This document shows, in pieces, positions 14,988-24,118 of a DNA stretch of 64,000 nucleotides. Both the position numbers and the translations under genes were made by a program. The stretch lies in the NCBI GenBank assembly GCA_965231865.1, contig CBDDOJ010000002.1:2024330-2088329 (forward strand), written 5' to 3'. Each line of letters begins with the position of its first letter. Within the stretch, counting starts at the first letter, position 1. Under the pieces are notes generated by a model that saw only the letters and a list, made by a program, of their open reading frames with translations, was not told where the DNA came from and searched no databases. Source of the DNA: WTGA01 sp965231865. Its GTDB lineage: Bacteria; Pseudomonadota; Gammaproteobacteria; Arenicellales; Poriferihabitantaceae.

Positions 14988-16299
14988 AACCGAACGGGAG
15001 ATCGTTAAACTGCTCGGTGAACAGGATTTTTCAAAGCGCGTGGATTTCGAAGCGATTGAAACCGCCATCAAAGCCGAGGTCATGGATTTTGCCGCTTCGT
15101 TGCTGGAAGTGTTCATGAATAAAGATACCTCTGACCATACCGAAAGCCTCCTCCCCTGTCCGTGTGGTTGCATGGCCCGCTACCGGGGTGTCCGCAGCCG
15201 GAAGCTGACCACCGTGGTCGGGGACATTGAATATGAACGGGCGTATTACCATTGCCAGCAGTGCGGGCACGGCTTTTATCCCAAAGACCAGGCCATGGGC
15301 CTGGATTCAAGCGGCGTGTCCCCCGGGGTGGTTCGCATGATCGGTCAAAGCGCGGCCAGGGAGAGCTTTGCGCAGTCCCAGCTGCTGATTCATGAACTGG
15401 CGGGGGTAAAGGTCAGTGTCAAGCAGGTTGAACGCAGTGCCGAGCGCCTGGGCGCGAAGATCAGCGACTTCGAGCGTCGCAACATCGAATTGGAATCCGC
15501 CCCGGCCAAAACGATGTATTTGGGAGTCGACGGCACCGGCGTGCCGATGATCCAATCGGAAGTCGAGGGGGTCCGCGGCAAACAGCCGGATGGTGGCTCC
15601 AAAACCCGGGAGATGAAGGTGGCCGTCGCCTGGCTGTGCGATCGATTCGATGAACACGGCCATGCGCGGATTGACACGACATCGGTGACCTACACCGCGG
15701 CGATTGAAACTGCGGGTACCACGGACATCGCCAGGGAACCGGCCCCATTTGTCCAGCGTGTTGAGCGCGAAGCTTTACGACGCGGATTCTACGATGCAGA
15801 ACGACAGGTAGTCATTGGTGATGGCGCCCACTGGATCTGGAACGGATTTTCAGAATTATTTCCCGATGCGATTCAGATACTGGATATTTTCCACGCCTGT
15901 GAAAAAATCTGGGACCTGTCAAAACGGATCTACGGCGATGGCACAGAGCTTGGCAACCTGTGGGCGGAAAATACAGTTGACCTGCTAAGAGCAGGAGATA
16001 TCGAGCAACTGATTGAAGTGCTCCAACCATTCTCATCGAAGCATCCGGAGGTTAAAACGACGATTGGCTATTTCGACCGAAACCGCGAGCGGATGCGCTA
16101 CCGGAAGTTTCGGGATCAACAGCTTTGCATATCCAGTGCAGCGGTCGAAGCAGGGTGCAAGAATGTCATCGGTGCTCGCTTGAAGCGCAGCGGAATGCAT
16201 TGGAGCAAGGCGGGAGCAAACAAAATCGCGGCGCTTCGAGCGTGCGTAATCAGCAACCGGTTTGATGATTTTTGGTACGATAGGGCTGGAAATTCGTAG
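14941..16299 (+). CDS. ISKra4 transposase, catalytic frame
   Basis: This frame is open from the A10 tract. An isolated start would be at about 15040 (VDFEAIETAIKAE), but fusion with the upstream frame is more likely. It has a zinc-ribbon-like CPCGCMARYRGV ... CQQCGHGFYP, then a DDE nuclease core: LGVDGTGVPM, VIGDGAHWIWNG and SSAAVEAGCKNVIGARLKRSGMHW. The total is about 450 residues. It catalyses movement of the element. No internal damage is seen. Confidence 0.88.
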   Translation, partial: KKKPAPKTLKRTFADETEREIVKLLGEQDFSKRVDFEAIETAIKAEVMDFAASLLEVFMNKDTSDHTESLLPCPCGCMARYRGVRSRKLTTVVGDIEYERAYYHCQQCGHGFYPKDQAMGLDSSGVSPGVVRMIGQSAARESFAQSQLLIHELAGVKVSVKQVERSAERLGAKISDFERRNIELESAPAKTMYLGVDGTGVPMIQSEVEGVRGKQPDGGSKTREMKVAVAWLCDRFDEHGHARIDTTSVTYTAAIETAGTTDIAREPAPFVQRVEREALRRGFYDAERQVVIGDGAHWIWNGFSELFPDAIQILDIFHACEKIWDLSKRIYGDGTELGNLWAENTVDLLRAGDIEQLIEVLQPFSSKHPEVKTTIGYFDRNRERMRYRKFRDQQLCISSAAVEAGCKNVIGARLKRSGMHWSKAGANKIAALRACVISNRFDDFWYDRAGNS

Positions 16300-16325
16300 A
16301 TTTTGCAAAAATTTGACGCACACCC

Positions 16326-16334
16326 TGGCTGCTC
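16326..16334 (+). repeat. right target-site duplication of the ISKra4-type element
   Basis: This is a perfect copy of TGGCTGCTC at 14484-14492. It lies only 16 bases downstream of the yeeE/yedE stop. Confidence 0.93.
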
Positions 16335-16349
16335 TTGGCATGTTTGCAA

Positions 16350-17546
16350 TTACCAGGCAACGACCAGCCGCTTTTTTGCTTCATTCCAAACGATGAGCAG
16401 ATACCAAAGGACCATCAGGCCGAGGACCGCGGCGATGGACATTTTCCAGCTCATGAAATCCGGAAGAAAGACCGGTTCCCCCAGTTTCATCAACCAGCCG
16501 CTGTCGTCCAGCCACCCCCGGAACAGCGAGCCGGACAAACTGAAAGCGGCGATGGCCACCCACAGCTTGATCTGACCTTCTCCCGCCCGCCAGAGGCAGC
16601 CGGTCGCACATCCACCACTGATGGACATCCCCACACCGAAGATAACACCACCGAGCAGACTCCCCATCCAAAAGGCGGAGGATACCTGTGCATCCCAGTC
16701 CTTCAGGTCCGTCCACTTGAGGATGGAAAACCCCAGCACACCGATTATCACCGCAAGGATGACCGCTTTGGTCATTTCACCATCACCGGTCAGGAACGGT
16801 TCCCGGAAGGCCTTCACGAAACAGAACCGGGAGCGCTGCATCACCACCCCAATGACCAAACCGAACAAAAGAAAGCCGGCGCGTACCGGATAATCAAAGC
16901 CATCATACGACAGGGCAATGGCCAACCCCGAGACCAGGACCAGAATACCCAGTCTTTTCTGGTTTTTCTCGCTGGAAAGAAACCCGCCCCTGCCCGAGTT
17001 CGATGCCGGTGCGGACGCCGCAAAATCCAGGTGAGTCACCTCCAGAATCAGAAGTCTCAAGCCGATATAAACCCCGATCATCAGGCCGGCCATCATCGCA
17101 AGACCTGCCAGTGACAATGCGCTGGTTGCGCTGAAAAAACCGCCGATGTTACAGCCGAAGGCCATCGCGGCACCGACCCCCATCAGGATACCGCCGACCA
17201 GTCCCTTGAGTAATTCAAAAGCCGGTGCAGTCTGAATCCGGAACTGTCCAGCCAGCAAAGCGGCGGCAAGCGCGCCGCCGACCACCCCGAAGTTGAGCAG
17301 GGAAGTGGAATAAAGGTGCGGAGCAATAATTACCTTGTCCGCCAATCCGAGCGTGTTGAAGACCCAATCTCCCCAATTTCGTACGCCATCGGCGGCACTC
17401 CAGGGTTTTTCATAGGCAAACAGCAGGATGTTGGAAACGGCAAGGAGTATCCCGGCCACCCAGGCAGCCCATTGCTTTCCAAATAATGCGTCAAATCCCT
17501 TTCCAATCGTATCCATGAAACTGGAAGTCGGTTCCGATGTGTTCAT
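16350..17546 (-). CDS. YeeE/YedE (TsuA-like) sulfur transport protein
   Basis: This 398-residue inner-membrane protein is a duplicated YeeE/YedE fold with about 9-12 transmembrane segments. Conserved thiol positions are AMAFGCNIGGFFSA (first half) and GGCATGCLWRAGEGQ (second half), with RSRFCFVKAFRE between. Relatives import thiosulfate or other sulfur compounds through conserved cysteines. Before the IS arrived, its stop would have been about 100 bases from the start of the beta-propeller gene in the same direction. It was probably cotranscribed with the sox run. Confidence 0.9.
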   Translation of the reverse strand: MNTSEPTSSFMDTIGKGFDALFGKQWAAWVAGILLAVSNILLFAYEKPWSAADGVRNWGDWVFNTLGLADKVIIAPHLYSTSLLNFGVVGGALAAALLAGQFRIQTAPAFELLKGLVGGILMGVGAAMAFGCNIGGFFSATSALSLAGLAMMAGLMIGVYIGLRLLILEVTHLDFAASAPASNSGRGGFLSSEKNQKRLGILVLVSGLAIALSYDGFDYPVRAGFLLFGLVIGVVMQRSRFCFVKAFREPFLTGDGEMTKAVILAVIIGVLGFSILKWTDLKDWDAQVSSAFWMGSLLGGVIFGVGMSISGGCATGCLWRAGEGQIKLWVAIAAFSLSGSLFRGWLDDSGWLMKLGEPVFLPDFMSWKMSIAAVLGLMVLWYLLIVWNEAKKRLVVAW

Positions 17547-17763
17547 ACCCTACCTCGTTGTCTTCGTCTACAAACCGCTGTTACTTGTTTTCGACAGACA
17601 ATAATACAGCAAATAGGAGTTTGCAATATCTCCTTGGTAACACGCTGTCCTCACCTCACCAACCTGAACCACTGGTGGCATGCATGTGTATTCCGCATGC
17701 CGTGCAAGACACGAACCCCGCAACTGTTTCGACCCGAGCAAGAATCATCCGGTCGGGGTTGAA

Positions 17764-18494
17764 TCACACCGGTTTAGGGACCACGACCAGTTTGGATATC
17801 ACCATGTGGCGGGGTTGCTGCAAGGCAAAGATCACGGTTCTGGCGACGTCATCTGAGAAAAGCCATTTGCCAAAATCATCTAAAACTGGTCCCCCTGTTT
17901 TTGGTCGGCATATCGGGCTGCCGCAAAGCCGGTGCGCACCATTCCCGGAAGGACCTGCATCACACGAATCCCGGTTTCTTCCAACTCCATCCGCAGGGAT
18001 TCGCTGAACCCGTCCATCGCATGCTTGCTGGCGGTATAGGCCGCCAGCGTGGGGAGCGGCCGAAGCCCGGATGTGGAACCGATATTCACGATATCGCCAA
18101 AATCCTGCTTGATCATTGCCGGGAGCAATTGATGCGTCAGGTGGATGACCCCCTGTACATTGGTTTCGATCGTGTTTCTCCAGTTTTTGGAATCTCCCAG
18201 GTGAAAGGGTTTTCTCCCACCAATGTCCGAACCGGCATTATTGACTAGGATATCAATTTCCCGCCATTGACCGGGTAATCTCTGAAACAGGGTCTCAATG
18301 GAATTTGTATCCGTGACATCCAGTTCCAGGGCGAAAAATCGACCCTCGGCAGACTGTTGCAGGTGACTTAAGCGTTGTTTGTCCCGGGACGTTCCGATTA
18401 CCCGGTAGCCATTTTCAAGTAACTGTTTTGCAATCGACTCCCCTATTCCGCTGCTTGCCCCGGTTACGAGTGCAGTAGTTTCCTTAATAGTCAT
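17764..18494 (-). pseudogene. short-chain dehydrogenase/reductase, C-terminal frameshift
   Basis: The first 204 residues are a classical SDR: TGASSGIG at the N-terminus, NNAGSDIGG, the Ser in IGSTSG and the YTASKHA catalytic motif. The frame ends at KQGDQF. One base further on the other frame continues VLDDFGKWLFSDDVARTVIFALQQPRH and ends at 17764 with VVVPKPV, a normal SDR tail. The missing base lies in or next to the C5 tract at 17891-17895 (plus strand). Cofactor and catalytic residues precede the break, so partial function or sequencing error is possible. The physiological substrate is unknown. Confidence 0.7.
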
Positions 18495-18527
18495 ATGGAT
18501 ATAGTGGTCATTGATTCAATTGGATGT

Positions 18528-18713
18528 TCATTTGGCCAAATACACCGATGAAAAGCAATGCCACTCCTGGAGAAAGCCCAAATTGTATTTGCGCCCAATA
18601 GCTTGAATCTCACGGTTGGTAAGCGGGCTGAATTTCCGCCGATACTGCCCACTATCTTTTCGAATGCCCAACCAGCGTAGCCGTGTCTTTGGAATCTGGA
18701 AAAGGATGCAAGG
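18528..18713 (-). pseudogene. C-terminal fragment of an unidentified gene
   Basis: A minus-strand frame ending at 18528 reads ILFQIPKTRLRWLGIRK, then SGQYRRKFSPLTNREIQAIG and a short tail. It has protein-like composition but no start or upstream part. It abuts, at about 18730, the motif TAGAAATGTCCCC, which recurs as TAGGAATGTCCC just before the next gene and looks like an IS terminal remnant. I infer that an IS or deletion removed the 5' part. I do not recognise the family. Confidence 0.45.
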
Positions 18714-18776
18714 CAGTTACAATACTGATGTCAACGCAAAATAGAAATGTCCCCTTTTACTCGATAGGAATGTCCC

Positions 18777-19547
18777 ATGAGTCTAAAACTGCACTTTGAA
18801 GAAATCGGAACCGACAATGCTCCCGCCGTCATTATCCTGCACGGCCTCTTTGGGTCTTCCAGCAACTGGCGTTCCATTGCCAGAACGCTGTCCCGGTCCT
18901 GGCATGTATTTTCCCTCGACTTGCGAAATCATGGGAAATCACCGTGGCATGATGAAATGCAATACCAGGACATGGCTGGAGATGTCGCCGGGTTTATTGC
19001 TGCAAAAGCCATCGATTCTCCCATTCTGATTGGTCACAGCATGGGAGGAAAGACGGCAATGACCCTTGCCCAGATGTCCCTTCTCCCCTTGGGAAAAATA
19101 TTTGTTGTCGACATTGCACCCGTACCGTATCGCCACAATCACGATACCCTGGTTGAAGCCATGTGGTCCGTGAATTTCACGGTTCAAAATTCACGCTCAA
19201 AGGTCGATCAACAACTTTCAAAATTCATTGATGAAGCGCCTCTCCGGCAGTTTTTGATGCAAAATCTGGAACGACGGGATGAAAAACTTGCCTGGCGTTT
19301 GAATCTGTCCGCCATCGTGAACAATATGTCCTGCCTGTTGGGCTACGAGGCCGACAACCCGGTGGACCACGAAATGATATTCATTGCCGGGACGGAATCA
19401 GATTACCTGCGGGAGAAACATCATGCATCGGTGAAATCGTTGTTTCCGAATGCCATCATGGAATGTATAAACGGGGCCGGTCACTGGCTTCACGCTGAAA
19501 AACCGGGCGAATTGATGCGGATTATCCACCACCACCTGTCGGAGTGA
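18777..19547 (+). CDS. YbfF-like alpha/beta hydrolase
   Basis: This 256-residue alpha/beta hydrolase has oxyanion motif HGLFGSSSNW, LDLRNHGKSPW, nucleophile elbow GHSMGGKTAM (Ser ~91) and catalytic His in GAGHWLHAEKPGE. This set is typical of E. coli YbfF, a thio/acyl esterase with broad in vitro substrates. It is cytoplasmic, with no signal peptide. It is followed by a strong hairpin and a convergent acs gene. Its upstream region contains apparent IS remnant sequence. Confidence 0.88.
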   Translation: MSLKLHFEEIGTDNAPAVIILHGLFGSSSNWRSIARTLSRSWHVFSLDLRNHGKSPWHDEMQYQDMAGDVAGFIAAKAIDSPILIGHSMGGKTAMTLAQMSLLPLGKIFVVDIAPVPYRHNHDTLVEAMWSVNFTVQNSRSKVDQQLSKFIDEAPLRQFLMQNLERRDEKLAWRLNLSAIVNNMSCLLGYEADNPVDHEMIFIAGTESDYLREKHHASVKSLFPNAIMECINGAGHWLHAEKPGELMRIIHHHLSE

Positions 19548-19635
19548 GCCAATACCGGTTTACGAATACCCGTCTTCGTGGGGCGCCGGCAGGATGGGTG
19601 ATGAAAGACGATTCAGGAGACGGTTTCAGCGCGGA

Positions 19636-19666
19636 AGGTGGCCAGAGCGCTACACTGGCCACCCTT
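19636..19666. terminator. hairpin between convergent ybfF-like gene and acs
   Basis: AAGGTGGCCAG pairs with CTGGCCACCCTT across a 9-base loop, with one bulged C. It lies between two genes that converge, so it may terminate either transcript. No clear U tract follows on either strand, so intrinsic termination is not certain. Confidence 0.5.
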
Positions 19667-19785
19667 GATCCATTGCTGGTCCGGCAGGCTTTCGATCAAT
19701 GAAAATCCCACTGGATGGGCGGTAATGCGGACAACCAATGAACGGTACCTGGGTTTTTCCGGGAAGGTATGAGGGGTTTCAAATC

Positions 19786-21720
19786 CTACCCGCCCCGGTT
19801 TTCAATCAGGTCGTCGACCACTGCCGGATCCGCCAGAGTGCTGGTATCTCCCAGATTGTCCAGTTCGCTGGCCGCGATCTTGCGTAGAATCCTTCTCATG
19901 ATTTTCCCCGAACGGGTTTTCGGCAATCCCGGGGACCATTGGATGACATCCGGTTTCGCGATCGGTCCGATTTCCTGTTTCACCAGTTCCAGCAATTCAG
20001 CACGAAGTGCTTCGTCAGGGTCCGTGCCCACCATCAGGGTCACATAAGCATAGATGCCCTGTCCCTTGATTTCATGGGGAAAACCCACCACGGCCGCTTC
20101 GGCAACCTGTTCGTGCAACACCAGTGCGCTCTCTACTTCGGCGGTCCCCATCCGGTGGCCCGAGACATTGATGACATCGTCGACGCGCCCGGTAATCCAC
20201 CAGTAACCATCCTCGTCACATCTTGCTCCATCCCCGGTGAAATAGTATCCGGGATAGGTTTTGAAGTAGGTGTCGATGAAACGGTCATGATCCCCGTACA
20301 CCGTACGCATTTGTCCCGGCCAGGACTGCTTGATCACCAGATTGCCGGAAGTGGCTCCTTCCAGTTCATTCCCCTCGGCATCCATCAATGCCGGTTGAAC
20401 ACCGAAAAATGGTCGGGTCGCGGAACCGGGTTTGAGTGCCGTCGCACCGGGCAAGGGAGTAATCAGGATTCCCCCCGTTTCGGTCTGCCACCAGGTGTCC
20501 ATCACGGGGCAGCGCGAGTCACCGACCACATGGTAATACCACTCCCATGCTTCGGGGTTGATGGGCTCACCCACCGTGCCAAGGATTCTCAAACTGCGGC
20601 GACTGGAGCGCGTTACCGGATCATCGCCCTGCCCCATCAGGGCTCGCAGCGCCGTCGGAGCAGTGTAGAAGATGTTGACCTGGTGTTTGTCCACCACCTC
20701 CCAGAAACGTCCTGCATCCGGATACGTGGGGACACCTTCAAACATCATGGTAATGGCACCATTGGACAAGGGTCCATACACAATATAGGTGTGTCCGGTG
20801 ACCCAGCCAACATCCGCAGTACACCAGTACACCTCCCCATCATGGTAATCGAAGATGTATTTATGGGTCATCGCCGCGAAAAGATTATAGCCGCCCGTGG
20901 TATGCAGTACCCCCTTTGGTTTGCCGGTCGAGCCCGAGGTATACAGGATAAACAGGGGGTCTTCCGCATCCATCGGTTCAGGGGGGCAATCGGCGGAGGC
21001 TTCGGTCATGGCATCGTGGTACCAGACATCCCGCGAATCATTCCTGCTGACCGGGTTGCCGGTCCGTTGCACGACGATGGTCGTGTGCACATTGGGACAG
21101 CCTTCCAGTGCCTTTTCGACATTTTCCTTCAACGGTACATTTTTCCCGCCTCTCGGCCCCTCATCGGCAGTAATAACCACCTGGCAATCGGAATCGAGAA
21201 TCCGGTCCTTGAGCGCTTCTGGAGAAAATCCGCCGAATACCACCGAGTGTACGGCACCGATCCGCGCACAGGCGAGCATGGCAACCGCGGCCTCGGGGAT
21301 CATTGGCATATAGATTGAAACCCGGTCACCTTTTTGAACGCCCCGGGATTTCAGCACATTTCCGAACTTACTGACTAACTCGAATAGTTCTTTATAAGTG
21401 ATTGATTTATCAACTTCAGGGTCATCTCCTTCCCAGATGATCGCCATCTGGTCCCCCCGGCTGTCCAGGTGGCGGTCTACACAGTTATAGCAGACATTGG
21501 TTTGCCCTCCTTCGAACCATTTGATATTGGCAACATGATAGTCCACCGACATGACGCGGTCCCAGGGTTTGAACCAATCGATGAAATTCTCGGCCTGCTC
21601 GGCCCAGAATTCCTCTGGATCCTCCACCGACCGCCGGTACATTTCCAGATACTGGTCATTGGTAATATGCGCTGCACCGGCCATTGCAGCATCCACTTCA
21701 TACACTTTATCTTCTGCCAT
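19786..21720 (-). CDS. acs: acetyl-CoA synthetase
   Basis: This protein of about 644 residues matches full-length Acs. It has the AMP-binding P-loop YTSGSTGKPKGVLH, the DTWWQTETGG adenylate motif and GRVDDVINVSGHRMGTAEVE. The C-terminal GLPKTRSGKIMRR contains the acetylatable lysine. It activates acetate to acetyl-CoA in the cytoplasm. I chose the ATG at 21720 because AGAGGTGACC precedes it; a GTG two codons earlier overlaps that site. It is transcribed away from the PaiB-like gene and is intact. Confidence 0.96.
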   Translation of the reverse strand: MAEDKVYEVDAAMAGAAHITNDQYLEMYRRSVEDPEEFWAEQAENFIDWFKPWDRVMSVDYHVANIKWFEGGQTNVCYNCVDRHLDSRGDQMAIIWEGDDPEVDKSITYKELFELVSKFGNVLKSRGVQKGDRVSIYMPMIPEAAVAMLACARIGAVHSVVFGGFSPEALKDRILDSDCQVVITADEGPRGGKNVPLKENVEKALEGCPNVHTTIVVQRTGNPVSRNDSRDVWYHDAMTEASADCPPEPMDAEDPLFILYTSGSTGKPKGVLHTTGGYNLFAAMTHKYIFDYHDGEVYWCTADVGWVTGHTYIVYGPLSNGAITMMFEGVPTYPDAGRFWEVVDKHQVNIFYTAPTALRALMGQGDDPVTRSSRRSLRILGTVGEPINPEAWEWYYHVVGDSRCPVMDTWWQTETGGILITPLPGATALKPGSATRPFFGVQPALMDAEGNELEGATSGNLVIKQSWPGQMRTVYGDHDRFIDTYFKTYPGYYFTGDGARCDEDGYWWITGRVDDVINVSGHRMGTAEVESALVLHEQVAEAAVVGFPHEIKGQGIYAYVTLMVGTDPDEALRAELLELVKQEIGPIAKPDVIQWSPGLPKTRSGKIMRRILRKIAASELDNLGDTSTLADPAVVDDLIENRGG

Positions 21721-21774
21721 GGTCACCTCTTGACTGTTGACTCAACTCGAACCGGAACTTTACAAACTACGCGG

Positions 21775-22392
21775 TCATTTGGCAACTGAATTTACCGGCA
21801 AGCGCTTGCGCATCAAACGGGCAATGCACACGTCATTCTCCCGGGTACTGGATTGCAGTGCATTGATCACACCCTCCTGGTCCGTCCTGGCCTTGTTTTG
21901 GCTCAGTTTGAATTTCCCTTCCACGCGGGTCGCGGAAAGCCTCAGGCCAACGATGGCATTTAACAGGTTCTCATCGAAATCGGGAATCCATGGCGATGCC
22001 CTTCCCTGCTCGAATTTATCACTTAATTTCATCACAATATCTCTCTTTTCTTCGATGTTGTGAATGATTTCGACATTGGCATAAACATGCAACGCCGCGT
22101 AGTTCCAGGTTGGTACTCCCCTGGATTGGAACCACGTGGGCGAAATATACGTATGCGGTCCCTGAAAGATGGCCAGGGATTCTGAATTTTCCAGGGACTT
22201 CCAATGTGGATTGGCCTTGGCCAGATGGCCATGCAGAATCAGGCTGCCGGAGTCTCCATCGGCAAGGAAAGGGAGATGGCTGGCATACGGTCGTCCATCC
22301 ACCGTCGTCACCAGCAGTCCGAAACTATAGTCGTTGATCAGCTTTATGAGAACATCCTGATTGCTCTCAGAAAAATAACCGGGAATATACAT
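21775..22392 (-). CDS. PaiB-like FMN-binding negative transcriptional regulator
   Basis: This 205-residue protein begins MYIPGYFSESNQ and has ASHLPFLAD, HGHLAKANPHW and PTWNYAALHVYA, the conserved features of the PaiB/FMN-binding split-barrel family. Members bind flavin and were first described as regulators of degradative enzymes in Bacillus. The biochemical role in proteobacteria is unclear. It is 54 bases upstream of acs in the same direction, so cotranscription is possible. Confidence 0.88.
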   Translation of the reverse strand: MYIPGYFSESNQDVLIKLINDYSFGLLVTTVDGRPYASHLPFLADGDSGSLILHGHLAKANPHWKSLENSESLAIFQGPHTYISPTWFQSRGVPTWNYAALHVYANVEIIHNIEEKRDIVMKLSDKFEQGRASPWIPDFDENLLNAIVGLRLSATRVEGKFKLSQNKARTDQEGVINALQSSTRENDVCIARLMRKRLPVNSVAK

Positions 22393-22447
22393 GGCTTTTA
22401 CTTTCTCGCATTTGGAAACAATTCAGTGAATAAAGCTGTTATAGCTT

Positions 22448-23029
22448 TTACCCCTTGGTCGGTGTCATCACCTCACCGATGACGGTGGCTGCCCAGTCGG
22501 GTATATCCACCACAGTCAACCATGATCTCTGTCTGCAGATGGCGATCTCCCGATGCGGACGGTCTGGAGCTACATTGTCATAAAGAAAAACTTCGTCAGC
22601 CAGAACAATCGCTGCCGGAAGATTGGCATGTGATCGCACAAAACGCCGTCGGGCATCCGTCTCGGGGATGTCGTGGCCGCCGAGCAACACCCGGTTTCGA
22701 ATGCGGTCGAGCGCCTGTTCAACCGTATTCAGAGAAATATAATGCACTACCACCTGATAACCTTTTCGCCGCGCAGCTTCCATATGGCGGAGAATCCCGG
22801 CACCGGAAAGCGTCGTCTCAACAAGGTGCGTTCGACCCGCACCGAGCGCAGCCCGTCGGCGGCGCAATGCTTCACGTGCGGCCTGCCCGGGATGCTCGGA
22901 AACCAGGCGCCGAAAAATGGCATCGGGATCAATCACATCAACATTGCCAAACCATGTCGTGCGTGTCAGTGTCGATTTCCCGCACCCATTCGGGCCAGCC
23001 ATCACATACAGGGTTGGCACAGTTGTCAT
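22448..23029 (-). CDS. zeta-toxin-like P-loop kinase
   Basis: This protein of ~193 residues has Walker A AGPNGCGKSTL near the N-terminus, DPDAIFRRL, the zeta-type ETTLSG motif and an arginine-rich DIPETDARRRFVRSHAN segment. This is the arrangement of zeta/PezT-like UDP-sugar kinases and related AAA 'predicted ABC-type ATPase' proteins. Zeta toxins phosphorylate peptidoglycan precursors. A 70-residue protein is encoded 12 bases upstream and is the likely antitoxin. The frame is intact. Confidence 0.82.
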   Translation of the reverse strand: MTTVPTLYVMAGPNGCGKSTLTRTTWFGNVDVIDPDAIFRRLVSEHPGQAAREALRRRRAALGAGRTHLVETTLSGAGILRHMEAARRKGYQVVVHYISLNTVEQALDRIRNRVLLGGHDIPETDARRRFVRSHANLPAAIVLADEVFLYDNVAPDRPHREIAICRQRSWLTVVDIPDWAATVIGEVMTPTKG

Positions 23030-23041
23030 CCGACAACAGAA

Positions 23042-23254
23042 TCAGGTTTCTTTTCGTCCGGGCGTGGTGGGTTTATCGATTATTCGATCACCGACTTTTG
23101 TGCGTGCAATATAGCATCCGTCCGACCGGACACCGTAGAGTGTTCCGCCAGCTTCAAGCTGGGCTGCCAGGTCTGCCTTGATCTGTTCGCGCCAATCTTT
23201 CGGTCGACCCGGGATATCGGGGAGGCTCGTAACCACTTTCATGTGTTTGGTCAT
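23042..23254 (-). CDS. small partner of zeta-like kinase, probable antitoxin
   Basis: This 70-residue protein (MTKHMKVVTSLPDIPGRPKDW...) is encoded directly upstream of and in the same direction as the zeta-like kinase. The central part WREQIKADLAAQLEAGGTLYGV is helical and the rest basic. It does not resemble epsilon or PezA antitoxins that I know. The antitoxin role is inferred only from position and size. Confidence 0.6.
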   Translation of the reverse strand: MTKHMKVVTSLPDIPGRPKDWREQIKADLAAQLEAGGTLYGVRSDGCYIARTKVGDRIIDKPTTPGRKET

Positions 23255-23494
23255 AGCAAACAGAATACATCATTCATCCTCAAACATCCACATCTTGAAA
23301 ATGACCCATGACTCGGCAGGCCGAGCTGACCACAGTGTTGTATTTCATGCTGATGTACAGCTTATATTGTTCTGCTGACGATATGTTTATTGTCTTCTAC
23401 ACTGGCACGGGGCTGTAAATTTTTATGCAAGGTTGTAGTTTGCCTGCCAACATAAATGTTATGGTCACGAAGCCCAATTACCCATCATCAGCTC

Positions 23495-24046
23495 ATGACC
23501 AAACCCGACATCCGAAAAATTGTGGTTCTCCTGGAGGAAACCAGCAAGGATATGGGGCGTGAAGTGCACGCTCGAAAAGCGAAAGTGGCGGTTGCCGCAG
23601 TTCTAAACAACCCGCTGGCCGGAAAATACTTGGAAAACCTCGAAGTGCTAAAAGAACTTGGCAGGAAAATCAGTGGTGTACTGGCCCAGCGAGGTGTGGA
23701 AGCGCTCGGAGTCGAACCGGGAACCGTGGAAAGTTACGGAAAAGGAGCGATTGTGGGGGTGGACGGGGAAATTGAGCACACGGCGGCCCTGCTTCATCCC
23801 CGATTTGGCGCACCCATGCGCAAAGCGGTAGAGCAAGGCAAAGACATCATTCCCGGAACCAAGAAAATGGGGGGTCCGGGTTCCTCCATCACCATCCCCC
23901 TGACCAACAAGAATAACATCTGGGACTTTGATCATATGGATGCCATCGATATTGCGATACCCGATGCCCCCAAGGCCCATGAAATCGTAGTGGTTGCAGC
24001 ACTTGGCATCGGTGGCCGCCCACTCAACCGGACCCAGCCCGACTGA
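23495..24046 (+). CDS. AA_synth (DUF1185)-family protein
   Basis: From the ATG at 23495 (MTKPDIRKIVVLLEETSKDMGREV) the protein is 183 residues. It has the conserved features of the AA_synth/DUF1185 family: VHARKAKVAVAAVLNNPLAGKY, GIVGVDGEIEHTAALLHPRFGAPMR and PGSSITIPLTNKNN. Members are annotated for amino-acid synthesis from indirect evidence only. It is followed by an EthD-domain gene in the same direction. The earlier in-frame start adds 13 residues that look untranslated. Confidence 0.85.
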   Translation: MTKPDIRKIVVLLEETSKDMGREVHARKAKVAVAAVLNNPLAGKYLENLEVLKELGRKISGVLAQRGVEALGVEPGTVESYGKGAIVGVDGEIEHTAALLHPRFGAPMRKAVEQGKDIIPGTKKMGGPGSSITIPLTNKNNIWDFDHMDAIDIAIPDAPKAHEIVVVAALGIGGRPLNRTQPD

Positions 24047-24118
24047 CGCCCGTCCCCCGGGTTCAATCGTGTGGGTCCAGTCATTTGGTGATTCTAAAGA
24101 AAGAAGTATGAGGTATTT

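Larger units (their letters stand above)
14493..16325 (+). mobile_element. complete ISKra4-family insertion sequence
   Basis: The 1833-bp element is bounded by inverted termini starting GGGTGTGCGTCA (left, then tATTTTTG; right, then aATTTTTG). It is flanked by a perfect 9-bp target duplication TGGCTGCTC. It encodes one transposase in two frames joined at an A10 tract. The intact ends and exact duplication indicate a recent insertion. It lies between yeeE/yedE and the propeller-sox genes. Confidence 0.93.

Noticed and set aside
19939..21318. 459-residue plus-strand open frame opposite acs
   Set aside because: It is antisense to an unambiguous acetyl-CoA synthetase, with low-complexity His/Arg-rich content and no motif.
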